A stretch of 64,000 nt of DNA from Juglans regia (lineage: Eukaryota; Streptophyta; Magnoliopsida; Fagales; Juglandaceae), in contig NC_049902.1 in NCBI RefSeq assembly GCF_001411555.2, forward strand, positions 10,051,985-10,115,984, in the 5' to 3' direction. The position numbers and the translations under genes are program-made. This document shows positions 10,686 through 21,216 of the stretch, piece by piece. Each line of letters begins with the position of its first letter. Position 1 is the stretch's first letter. A model generated the notes under the pieces. The model had not been told where the DNA came from, made no database searches, and saw only the letters and a program-made list of their open reading frames with translations.

Positions 10686-10862
10686 CTTGTACACAACGAG
10701 GGAATATAATCTTGAAGAAATGTTGAAATTTCAATTTAATTGCTTGACTGTCATAGTCTCTTCGGCCTTGAGAGTTGTCAAGGTCGGACAGTTTGTGACG
10801 GTTAAGTAATTAGACTAAAATTTAAACATTTCTTCAAGATTATTCTCCCTCGTTGTGTACAA
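10686..10862. repeat. Long imperfect hairpin (177 bp) upstream of TNP2
   Basis: The left arm begins CTTGTACACAACGAGGGA and the right arm ends TCCCTCGTTGTGTACAAG. The arms pair almost perfectly for about 40 bp, including the block AATCTTGAAGAAATG, and more weakly to about 80 bp, with a small loop near 10,775. If transcribed as part of the transposase leader, this would fold into a long double-stranded stem of the sort that feeds small-RNA processing. Alternatively it is a nested MITE; no target duplication was obvious. Confidence 0.75.
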
Positions 10863-11417
10863 GACACGAAACGTAGGGTCACATAATCTTCCATCCCTCT
10901 TTAGTTTAACAATATAACACTACTTGAAGGTGACATTGTTAATTTAAACAACATGGAGATATTGTTGTATGATTTTTTGCTAGATGCGTGTGACATTGCA
11001 TAAATACCCTTAGACCCGTTTGGGAATCAGTGTACATTTATGTGTCCACTGATTCCTGAATTGTCCAGTGTGGACAGTTTGAGATTATATTATCTGTATT
11101 ACACATTTTTGTTACTCGCTACTTTCCACGTTTAATATGAAGTTTCGGTATCTTCTTCTATTGTTCTTCGGGTATACTGTTCGTAGGGTCACAATCCCGA
11201 TATTTGAACATGTATACTTGGAGAATTATGGGGAGGTGCTGCCGGAATTTCTACTAACGTGGAAATTAGTAGAGTGACGAGATTTGTGTAATATGGAGAA
11301 TATAATCTCGAATGGGATAGGACCAACTACCTTATCAAAAAAGTAATGAGAATTGGAGGCAAGACATGCATGTGAATTTTCAATATACGTGTTATTAATA
11401 TCTGGATGTTTTTAGAA

Positions 11418-14400
11418 ATGGACAAAAATTGGATGCGTCTGGACGATAGACTTGGAAAGGATTACGTACCCTATGCATGTGGAGTAAGAACTTTCATTGA
11501 TTTTGCACGGGCCTCTGCTGATAGTCGTGGTTACATTAAGTGTCCATGTCGAGGGTGTAAAAATTTGTGTGCGATAGGATTGGATGAAGTAGAGCGTCAT
11601 ATATTTGTGAACGGTATGGATCTGGGGTATACGCGATGGGTACTGCATGGTGAGCCGTATGAAGGGTCAGCAGATGTATTGGTCGATCATCACAATTATT
11701 TACGGCACATGGATGATGATTATGAGCATGATGAGATGGAGGAGATGTTGGGTGACATTGGAGCTGGGATGTTTATGGATGAGGTTAATGACAATGCCTC
11801 AAGTGGTGGATCAGGGACTGATTGTGAAAATTTTCCTTCACTGTGGGAAGATGCAAAGCGCGAGCTTTACCCAGGTTGTACAAAACATTCCAAAATGTCG
11901 TTTATTGTGCGGTTGCTTCTCATAAAATCATTGTGTGGGATGTCGACGAAAGCAATAAATATGGTATTGGACTTATTTAACGAGGTGCTTCCCGAAGGGT
12001 CTGCATTGCCTAAGAACTTTTATGAAGCGAAACAGTTGAGAAAGGGATTAGGATTTGAGTACAAGTCCATACATGCATGCAAGAATGATTGTGTATTGTT
12101 CTGGAAGGAGAACGAGGAGAAACAAGCATGTCCTGTATGTGGAGAGTCGAGGTGGAAAGGTAAGAAAAACGTGCCGGTTAAGGTGTTGCGGTATTTTCCC
12201 TTGAAACCTAGGTTGCAAAGACTATATATGTGTAAGAAAACAGCTCATGATATGAGGTGGCACGAGGAGAAAAGAGTTAAGAATGACGGTATATGAGGCA
12301 TCCAGCTGATTCACTTGCGTGGCAGTCTTTCGATAATCAGTATCCAGAGTTCGGGTTAGAAGCTCGGAACGTGCGCCTGGGACTCACAACCGATGGATTC
12401 AACCCTTTTGGGAATATGAGTACAAGTTATAGCACTTGGCCCGTTGTATTGATTCCGTACAATCTTCCACCATGGAGGTGCATGAAGGCGCCAAACTTTT
12501 TGTTAACTTTACTCATCCCTGGCCCTAGATCACCTGGGAATGATATTGACGTATTCATGCAGCCGTTGATTGAAGAGCTGAAAGAGTTATGGGAAACAGG
12601 GGTTAGAACTTATGATGCATCTAAGTCGACATCTTTTCAGATGCATGCTGCGGTAATGTGGACCATAAATGATTTTCCGGCGTATGGGAATCTTTCCGGC
12701 TGGAGTACGAAAGGGAAGTTAGCGTGTCCGACGTGTAATAAAGAAACTGCTAGTGAGTGGCTAAAATTTTCTCAGAAGTTGTGTTTCATGGGTCATCGAC
12801 GTTATTTACCAGCAAATCATGCATGGAGAAGAGAATGTGCCAAGTTTGATGGGAGAGTAGAGGATAGGATTGCACCAAAAGAGTTGTCTGGAGAAGAGAT
12901 AGTGGAACAACTGCAACATGTTAGAGCGAACAATTTTGGCAAAGGTCGGGGAAAGAACAAGAGAAAACGAGCCGTATCAGAATTGAATTGGACAAAACGT
13001 AGTATTTTTTTTGATTTGCCGTATTGGTCGTCATGCAAGTTGCGACATAGTTTGGATGTAATGCACATAGAGAAGAATATTTGTGATAATATACTGGGTA
13101 CATTGATGAGTATTAACAAAAAGACGAAAGACACGATCAAGACGAGGAAAGATCTTGAGAGAATGAGAATTAAACATAATCTGCATTTGCGGGTGGAAGG
13201 CAACAGGGTGGTCATGCCGCATGCATGTTTTACGATGACGAGGGAGGAGAGGATTGATTTCTGTAAATGGTTGCAAGGTGTGAAGTTGCCAGATGGTTAT
13301 GCTTCAAATATTGGTAGATGCGTGAGTCCTGATGATTGGAAAATCAATGGATTGAAAAGTCATGATTGTCACGTATTTTTGCAGAAGTTATTACCTGTGG
13401 GAATTCGTGGGAAGCTGACATCTAATGTACGTGTCGCCATATCTGAACTATGTATGTTTTTCAAGGATTTGTGCGCTCGGGTAGTAAATCGAGATGTGTT
13501 GTCGAAATTGGAAGAAGACATTGCTACTATACTATGTAAATTCGAGCAGATCTTTCCACCATCATTTTTTGATGTCATGGTCCATTTAGCAATACATTTA
13601 CCGCGAGAGGTACTTCTGGGTGGACCGGTGCAGTTCCGTTGGATGTATCCAGTTGAAAGATATTTGGGTCGATTGAAGCGCACTGTTGGGAATAAAGCCA
13701 AAGCTGAGGGTTCAATAGCAGAGGCTTATATACACGATGAATGGTTAACATTTTGCTCTCTATATCTTCGTGGTGTTGAGACACGATTTAGTCGTCAAGA
13801 GCGAAATGCTGATCTTGCTACTCCGCCTCCTCGTGAGCTATCAGTGTTTTCCCAGAATGTACGACCCTTGGGTGCACAAACAGGTTACGATTTAATTGAT
13901 GGAGAGTTGGGTAAGGTTCGGTGGTATGTGCTAAATAACTGCCGAGAGATTGATGATTATCTTAGGTATGTCATTTAATTTATTTGAATAATTATAGTTT
14001 TCTTTAAATTAATTAGAATTGTTGTGCTCAAAATATACTTTTTTTGCAACATGTTATAACAGTGACCACATGGACAAACTTAGAACGGAAGGCGTAGAAA
14101 ATATAGAGGCAAGACACGAGGAAGAATTTCCCGGATGGTTTGAAGAACGTGTATGAACTAAAATTATATATATGTTATATTGTGAAATTTTTAACTCTGG
14201 ATAATAAAATAATAAATATATACTATTTCAATTTTTAGATTTTGGAACAACGTGCTCGTGATCCCGGATCAATTTCTTCTGAATTGTATGCATTGGCCCG
14301 TGGTCCCTCAAATAGAGCACTTCGATATACTGCATGCACGGTTCGAGATTATAGATTCCATACTTTGGACCGTGAACGTAATAGAAAGACTCAAAACTGT

Positions 14401-15090
14401 GGTGTGTTGGTCGAGGGGAGTCATGGAACAGATGATATTGACTATTATGGTGTCATACGTGATATTATCGGATTGAAATATCTGGGTGGGTCTGTAACAT
14501 ATGTCTTCAAATGTGATTGGTGGGATCTAGGCGGTGGTCGGGTTTCGATACATAGGGATAATCACTTTACGAGTGTCAATACTGCATCTAAATGGTACGA
14601 AGATGATCCATTCGTATTGGCTTGTCAAGCTACCCAAGTCTATTACTTGATTGATCCAATGAAAAGTGCTGATGAAGATAGTGGGGAGATAACTTGGCGA
14701 GTCGTACAAAAATTTGTTCCTCGAAATATATATGAAGCAGGAACGAGTGCAGATTACGAGAATAGTGGAGATGAAGATGACAATCCGATTGTTGAGGCAT
14801 ACCAGGAAGATGGAGAGGGTATTAACTTGTTTGTTGACCTCGGTGCACTCGAGTTGCTCCCCTTGTGTAGAGATGATGTCCCACCCGTACATCTCGACCC
14901 GTCTGTATTAAATGATCATTCAATTCAAGTCAGTTTGGAGGAAGATGAAGAAGACGAGTCAGAAGATGAATACGAATCAGAATCCGGGCAGGAGGTGGAT
15001 AAAGATGATGAAGAAGAGGTGCATGATGATGATGAAGATGTTATTGATGGAGATTCTGAAACAACTATGGAAAATTCATCTGAAGAGTAA
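11418..15090 (+). CDS. TNP2-type CACTA transposase, three exons, one frameshift
   Basis: Exons are 11418-13965, 14063-14150 and 14239-15090, all with GT/AG borders and matching phases. The start at 11418 (MDKNWM) is preferred over the ATG at 11406, because TTTTTAG just before it looks like a leader-intron acceptor and MDK.WM is the family start. Domains: transposase-associated domain (about residues 1-80, with the CPCRGCKN cysteines), Transposase_21/TNP2 core (about 190-560; CPVCGESRW, GWSTKGKLACPTCN, RRYLPANHAWRR), DUF4218 (about 700-810; FFDVMVHLAIHL, RWMYPVERYL) and DUF4216 (about 960-1040; YYGVIRDIIGLKYL, VFKCDWWD), then a very acidic tail. The encoded enzyme would cut the element ends in the nucleus. 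At 12,288-12,296 the frame slips by one base: TGA overlaps ATG as ATGA, giving a 293-residue first part and an 870-residue second part. The rest is open, so the damage looks recent or could be an assembly error. Confidence 0.9.
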
Positions 15091-15191
15091 AAGTACTAAA
15101 TATTTTATTTATATAGGTGACTATAAAATATCTTAAATTTTCATAATTTCTTCTAATTAATTTTCTTTGATATAATTAATTATTTTAAAGA

Positions 15192-16877
15192 ATGCCGCCA
15201 AAACGACAACGAAGAAATGTGCCTCCGCCAAGTCCAAGTCCTGAATCCATTGAGGACTCCCCACTCGAGGAATCCGTTCCTGAAGATCAAGCTAACACAG
15301 AAGAGAACAACAGCCAGTCGACACCTACCAGTAAGGAAATATTGTCGTTGATAATTATATATATAGTTAATACTTTTTTCTCAATAACTATATAATTATA
15401 ATTATAGTATATCTATTATTATCATGTAGTTGATGCATCTGCACGTCGCGGTCGTGGCTATACACGTGGAATCTCTCTTGAAAAAAATAGAAGGCACGGT
15501 AAACTGAAGGTCACAATTCCTGATAATTCCACTGGAGGAGTGGATGATAGTGCAGCAGCGCTTTCCTCCTATATTGGCACAGTAGTTCGAGCTTATGCTC
15601 CATTTTATGTGCGCTCATGGCGAGATGTTCCGAATGAGATTAAGGAGCACATTCGAAGTCGTGTGCTGGTGAGTTTACTTTTCAGTACATTTTTTTCACT
15701 TAGATTAATATATTATATTTTTTACCTGATTCCCTTGTTAGGATGAATTCGACCTCGACTTTGGCCGTAGCGAGGATTTGAGAACCGTGAATGAGTTGAT
15801 GGCTACACTATTCCGACGTCACAAAGGACGATGTCATGACCACTTCAAGAAGTTTGAGACGTTGGAAGAGGCTGCGCAGTCTCCTTTTCAGCAGATGAAG
15901 TTAGATGATTGGAGAAAGTGTTGTGATCTTTTCGCATCTCCAGATTATCAGGTATTTTACATTTATATCTTTTAATTATTTACATTCATATTCGTTTTAT
16001 ACATTATATGTATACATATTACAATTAACATTTTTAATATATTTTGTAGCACTTGAGTTCTACAAATGCACAGAATAGATCCGTTCTGACTGTCCACCAT
16101 CGTGCCGGTTCAAGGTCATTCCACCGTCTTGCTGAAAAAATGGTAATTAAAAAATTATAGAATTCATTTATTTTCCTGATATTCTTTCTGATAAGTACTA
16201 ACATTATCTTTTTAAAATTGCTAATATTGTCGCTTTGTTAGAAACGTGATGATCCTGAAAACTTTTCCCTCATTCATGTCTATGCTGCTGCTCACACTAA
16301 TGAGCATAGTGAGTGGATGGATCCTGTCGCTGCAGATAATTATGTAAGCAGTGTTAATTTTGTTAAATAAATTTTTTATAGAACATTTTAATAGTTTATT
16401 TCTTATTTCTATTTCTTTTAATACGTTACTAATTATTTACGATCATTACCTTTTAAATTGCAGAACAAAATGTTGGAGATGCAGTCGACTTCTGCGGAAT
16501 CCTCTCCTAGTGACATAGACATATTCACCCAAGTGCTCGGGCCGCAGTCTAGTATGGCAAGAGGTTTGGGACGATCTATCAAGCATAAATGTTCATCCTC
16601 CTCAACCTCATCGGCTTCACAAATTAATAATCTTACAGCAGATTTAGAAGCTGCACGGCGTGAGAATGAGTATATGAGGTCGAGACAGCAAGAGTTAGAG
16701 TCTCTCTTAGAACGACAGTCTCATTTAGAGACGCGTTTGCAGGACCAACAGAGAGACCAGGAGGAAAGAATACGCAGTGAAGTGCAAGAGCAAGTGCAAC
16801 GAGAGATGATGGTGCAAATGGAGCGTGTTATGTCGTTGCAACAGAATCCCCGTGGGCGAGGGAAAAAGAAGAAATAA
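15192..16877 (+). CDS. TNPA/Ptta-type En/Spm DNA-binding transposase, six exons, intact
   Basis: Six exons join in frame: 15192-15330, 15430-15668, 15742-15951, 16050-16142, 16242-16343 and 16464-16877, giving 398 aa. All introns are short (about 70-120 bp) with GT/AG borders. The N-terminus is basic and proline-rich (MPPKRQRR). The centre (RGYTRG, GRSEDL, FRRHKGRCHDHF, WRKCCDLFASPDYQ, RAGSRSFHRL) matches the pattern of the plant transposase Ptta/En/Spm family, the TNPA-like partner protein. The last exon ends in a long charged coiled coil (about residues 310-385) and a basic tail GRGKKKK. By analogy with maize TNPA it should bind subterminal repeats and bring the element ends together. It begins 101 bp after the TNP2 stop codon, so one promoter with alternative splicing, as in En/Spm, is possible. 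No break was found. Confidence 0.85.
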
Positions 16878-17017
16878 ATTTTATCAATATTTCTGACTAG
16901 TTTTAATATCTAATTTTGTACTTTTATAAGACATTGTTACTTGTTAATTGGGTATGTAATATGATCCCATTGGTATTTTGTTTTTAAATTTTATGAAATT
17001 AGTATTTCTGATCTGTA

Positions 17018-17440
17018 CGTTCGAATGTAAATAAAAATCGTTCGAACGTTGGTTCACACTGTAACAAACGTTCGAACGTAAATACAATTGAATCGTTCGA
17101 ACGTTAAACCGACTAATGTTCGAACAAAGAACTTGCATTCGGACGCTCCTTCGTTTACATTCGAAATAACATCCGAACATTAAACGCGCTACGTTTGAAC
17201 ATTTACGTTTACGTTCGAACAAATATTCGAACGTTTATTGTAATTAACATTCGGACGCATTAAGATTCGAACGTAAATATGATACGTTCGAACGATATAC
17301 AACAAACGTCAACTTCTCTCATTCGAACGCCAATCGGGTCGGGTATAACGTCCGAACGTTTAATTTTACGTCCGAACGTGATTTTCTGTGATAGTTCATA
17401 ACCGTCACAAAAAAGGAACGTTCGAACGTTGTACCGAACG
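17018..17440. repeat. ACGTTCGAACGT palindrome cluster 5 (right subterminal)
   Basis: About 15 full or near copies, many with one changed base, lie between the TNPA-like gene and the right terminal repeats. It mirrors cluster 1 at the left end. Confidence 0.85.
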
Positions 17441-17634
17441 AAACCCTTCCAACCGTCACTAAAAATATTTTTTGTGACGGTTGAACAGTAAACCGTCACC
17501 AAATGTTTTCTGTGACGCACTTTACGTGACGGTCATGGTGACGGTTTCAAACCGTCACCAAATATGTTTAGTGACGATTTGCCATTTTTTTGTGACAGTT
17601 TCCTCTGTCACAAAATACACATTCTGTTGTAGTG
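17385..17634. repeat. CACTA right inverted end with GTGACGGTT subterminal repeats
   Basis: Alternating GTGACGGTT and AACCGTCAC motifs run from about 17,400 to 17,615, and the tip TGTTGTAGTG ends at 17,634. This side carries more motif copies than the left end, as is usual for CACTA elements. Confidence 0.85.
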
Positions 17635-18456
17635 ATTATAATATAAGTACATTATTTTATAATAATTAACATATGCTAGTATAGTATTGAATTTAATTAT
17701 AGTTTATATAAGTTCTAGATTTTTTATATGAGTATATATGATCAAATGTGTAAAAGTGTATTTACAAAAAGACCAAAAATGTTTTTATCTTTGATATATA
17801 TATATATATAATATCAAAAGTACGTTTTAATATTAAGGTTTATGTTTAAGACTAAAACTTATATGTGATGTTATATCAAATGTTTTATTAAAAATTATAA
17901 GATTAATTTTATGTTATATTAATTATCAATTTAACATATAATATATAATATAATATAAAAAATGATATATAATATAAAAAAATTATAAATATATATCGGT
18001 TCGGTTTAAACAGATTTTTAAAATAAAAACTAATACCGCACTGATTTCGGACCGATTTCAATTGTTAAGAATCGGTACCTCACTCGACTGCTTACAAATA
18101 GGACCGAATCTACCAGTTTGGTCTAGTTCAGTCCAGTTCAACTGTTTTCCAGTTTTATTTTCAACCCTATATATATACACGATGAAACTTATTATAATAC
18201 CCAAGTCAGACAATTTGCAGGTTATATTGGTTAGAATTAGTGGTAAGATACCTATCCCGAACTCCATCTTCTCCTGCCTTCACCTTCACGAGTGCATAGA
18301 CTTGGAGTTGGTTAGACTGCCTTTGTCCTTGCTGTGGTCCCTATTATATATTTTAACAAGAAACTTTAATTTCTAAAAGGACCTTAGATAATCTATGCTC
18401 TGCAATATTGAGCCTAATACAATTAATTGAAATAGAAAACGTCCATCTCTTCTAGT
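17635..18456. other. Right half of the split hAT-like element, then gene-free DNA
   Basis: 17,635-18,169 is the right part of the TAGGG-ended element described above (GGTTCGGTTTAAACAG at about 17,998; end at 18,169). 18,170-18,456 holds no supported gene; open frames in it are short and unlike known proteins. Confidence 0.5.
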
Positions 18457-19226
18457 TAGGCCTGTGCAAAATAATTTGTTGGCCCAATCTGTCCGACCCA
18501 TTCACCCGATAAAGTCGGGTTGAAAGGAGATGCGGGCTGATCTGATCTACTCAGCGGGCGAAACCGTAGCCCCCAATATCTCATCTTTCTCCACACAAAA
18601 AACCCTGAACCATCTTCGATCCTCTATTTCAATTTCTTCCATTGCTTTCAAATTCCCCAGAAAGCAAATTTGGCCTCACTTGTACAAATAAAACACCCAC
18701 TGAAAATAAAAATATCTCAGCAACGATTAGCAAAGTACTAGCACAAATATACAACTTAAGCCTTAAATTGTTATTATGCACTCTTTCATCGCTTACGGAT
18801 GTGATGTCCACCCAAAGCTCCGAGACGAAGCCCAAGCTAAGAGCTCTTCGAATGCTGATCACTTGGTTTGCCACCATATTCGACCTCTGCACCATTTGTT
18901 TACCTTTCCTCAGTGCCACCCTTCCATTGATCTACTCACCAACTTCAAGCAAGTCCCTTTCTTCCACACTTTCCTCACTCCTCGTATTCCTCTTCGCACC
19001 CTTCAATTCAAGGAAATCGAAAGTCGGTGAAAGAATTTCTTCAGGAAAGGTCTAGAGATTGCGAGAGAGGGGATTGCGGGCCGACAACTTTCCAGCCGAC
19101 CCGAATGGGTATTCGGGTCGGTTCAATTTAGTTCCCATTGGGTCGCTTTATTTTCTTTGATTATGGGCTGCCGGCCAAGTCGGGTCGGGCCCAAAAGTGC
19201 TTGGGCGGGCCAATTGTGCAAGCTTA
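18457..19226. mobile_element. Possible non-autonomous hAT element (770 bp)
   Basis: It starts TAGGCCTGTGCAAAAT and ends TTGTGCAAGCTTA, imperfect inverted ends. The 8-bp flanks CTTCTAGT and GTTCTAGG agree at six positions, as expected for an old hAT duplication. The ends are rich in GGGTCGG/CCGACC motifs. Overlapping frames on both strands at 18,629-19,055 are open for 96-137 codons and include a hydrophobic stretch, but I recognise no family; they may be a captured gene piece or chance. Confidence 0.4.
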
Positions 19227-19244
19227 GTTCTAGGTTTTCTTTTA

Positions 19245-19410
19245 AGATAAGCTCATTTCAATTCATTATTATAAATTTTTTAAATCTTAATATAAAATAT
19301 AATAAATAATTTAATTTTTTAAAATTTTAAAATAATAATAATAATAATAAATAAATTTTTAATAATATTTTATCAATTTAACTCCATTCAACATTCAAAA
19401 ATCATGATGA
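19245..19410. mobile_element. MITE-like element, TGAGATGA family, copy 2 (short)
   Basis: AGCTCATTTCAATTCATTAT to CCATTCAACATTCAAAAAT matches the inner part of the family in inverted orientation, with the usual AATATAAAATATAATAAAT core. Edges are approximate. Confidence 0.5.
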
Positions 19411-19565
19411 GATTTATCAAGCTGGGCTGTGTCGAATCAAATTTAGAGGTATTAGTCAGGCTGTTAATCAGGTTGGGCTTTGTCGAGCATGATGATTCAT
19501 GTTATTTGTTAGTATTAGATAACAATACGAAGGATATATAAGAAAATTTGAAGAAAAAACTTTAA

Positions 19566-19785
19566 GGGGGCGTTTGGAACATAAACTACTCTCAACTACT
19601 CTCAACTCATCTCAACTCATCATTACAATTTTTTCAAATTTCAACATAAAATATAATAAACAATTCAACTTTTTCAAATCTCAAAATAATAATAATATTA
19701 AAAAATAATATTCTAATAATATTTTATTATCTCAACTCAACTCAACTCAACTCACTTCAACATCTAAACTCACCCTAAATGAGTG
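19566..19785. mobile_element. MITE-like element, TGAGATGA family, copy 3
   Basis: It begins GGGGCGTTTGGAACATAAAC and ends CATCTAAACTCACCCT, so the ends are roughly inverted. The interior carries four or more CTCAACTCA units and the AAAATAATATTCTAATAATA core seen in the copy at 48,820. Confidence 0.65.
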
Positions 19786-21216
19786 CCATGTTTTAGGGCT
19801 GGAGGCCAGGCACCACCCCCTGCCACCTCACCATCCACTGCCCCGGTCCCGCCTAGGTGGCTCGGGCAACCCCGCCGTCCTCCTCCTTTTCTTATTTTTA
19901 GTTTTTTTTTTTTTTTTTATTTCTTCTTGTCTTCTTGCTCTTAAAGCATGGCCGTGGGTTTGCTAAAGCTATTCATAGCATAGTTCCTTTGCTCAGACCC
20001 ATGATCATGTCGTGGTGGTGATTTTATTTTTTTATTTTTACCTTGTGCTATGTCGTTTGTATTTTGTAATTTCTTAGATTTGTGGTTGGATGAAAGATTT
20101 GTGGATTTTAGAGATGAATCTGTAGACTTGATATTGTTTGTTGGTTGTTTTGTATGTTTTTGCTTTTTCCGGTTGTTTTCTGCCATGGGTGGGCAGTGGA
20201 CAGTGGGGAATAAATGGATTGCATGGCCAATTCGCCCCTCGGCACCTGTATGGAGGGCTCCACCGTTAGGTGCGGAGCCGAATCCTGGGGGGAAGTCCCG
20301 TTCTCCACCCATGTCAGGGGTGGGGCGCGGGAAAGGGCGCACCCCCGATCGGGAAGGTACGGGAAGCACCCCTACCATGTTTTTCTGTATAAAACACAAT
20401 TCTATAAAATTTTGGTGGATCAACCAGGATACTTAAGGAGCAAATGACGAAAAAAAAATATTTTTTATTTTTTGGAACTCGAATTACTCAAATAAATCCG
20501 TGAACCCACAAGTTAATCCAACACAACTCAATTGTTAATAAGGTGAAGTTAGAATCGATCCAAATGGATCCGAACCTGTTTATACTCAATCTTAATCATA
20601 TATTTTACATTTTGGATTAGCGGATCATATTAAAAGCTGACAACCTTAGTATGAGAGTAACTGTAACATTTAGAGCAAAGCTTTTGTGAGAATGAACTTA
20701 TTAATTGGACAGTGGAATGCAATCAAAGAAATTGATATAGTTTGAGGTGTAAATTGTTCATACTGTTATTCGAGGCAATTCAAATGTCTTCTCATTTAAG
20801 GTTAAAATATTTAATAATTTGAGAACCAATATAATAAAAATATATATGATAAAATAATTAAATTTAGCTAGTTTTAGGCGAAGATATATATGAAAGCATC
20901 ATAACAAATTTGTGAACTAGGACCAAGATTATCTCCATATTCAATAAATTAACAAAAGATGACTGAATCGTTTGAATATTACTACCTGAAAACATTTTTC
21001 TACTAACAATCATTTCATAATTCAAAGCATATATGAGTAAAGAGAATAAATAAGAAAACTACTATAGGAATAAGCAGAGTTATCAAATACCACACCAACA
21101 TTCATTATTATTACATAGAAATATGAAACATCTAATTTGAGTTTATATCAAAGATGAGAAGACCTGCCAGCTTCCTTGACTAGGGATGATAGAATTATGT
21201 TCTTGATTGAGAGATT
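19786..21216. other. GC-rich block and gene-free intergenic DNA
   Basis: 19,797-19,880 and 20,190-20,370 are unusually GC-rich (CCCGCCTAGGTGGC, GGGGTGGGGCGCGGG). Frames of 128-160 codons are open there on both strands at once, which is expected in GC-rich DNA and is not evidence for a gene. 20,441-21,216 is AT-rich with no recognisable feature apart from the presumed 3' region of the receptor kinase that follows. Confidence 0.5.

Larger units (their letters stand above)
3719..17634 (+). mobile_element. Complete En/Spm (CACTA) DNA transposon, 13,916 bp
   Basis: The element begins CACTACAACACAAT at 3719 and ends ATTCTGTTGTAGTG at 17634; the inverted ends agree over CACTACAACA and then diverge slightly. 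It is flanked by the 3-bp duplication ATT (3716-3718 and 17635-17637), the length expected for CACTA transposition. Just inside both ends are repeated GTGACGGTT/AACCGTCAC motifs. Inside are a TNP2-type transposase gene and a TNPA/Ptta-type gene on the plus strand, an opposite-strand ORF near the left end, palindrome clusters, a hairpin and AT-rich tandem arrays. Cutting and joining would be carried out by TNP2, with the TNPA-like protein binding subterminal repeats; that division of labour is taken from maize En/Spm. Confidence 0.95.
3486..18169. mobile_element. hAT-like element split by the CACTA insertion
   Basis: The left flank of the CACTA element begins TAGGGATGTAATTAG at 3486, and the right flank ends TTTTCAACCCTA at 18169, which reads TAGGGTTGAAAA on the other strand. 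Such TAGGG-type ends are usual for hAT transposons. Both flanks also share GTTCGGTTTAA-like sequence just inside the ends. Removing the CACTA element leaves about 768 bp, enough for a non-autonomous hAT element. The 8-bp flanks (ATTATATA and TATATATA) are compatible with a target duplication but are too AT-rich to prove it. Confidence 0.5.

Noticed and set aside
12817..13784. Several minus-strand frames of 60-132 codons
   Set aside because: Shadows of the TNP2 coding exon, without independent support.
18629..19055. A 137-codon plus frame and 96-codon minus frame
   Set aside because: They overlap, lie in a probable hAT element and match no family I know; kept only as a note on possible captured sequence.
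19941..20436. Frames of 128-160 codons on both strands
   Set aside because: GC-rich DNA with few stops, no recognisable domain, and no splice or leader evidence; overlapping frames exclude each other.
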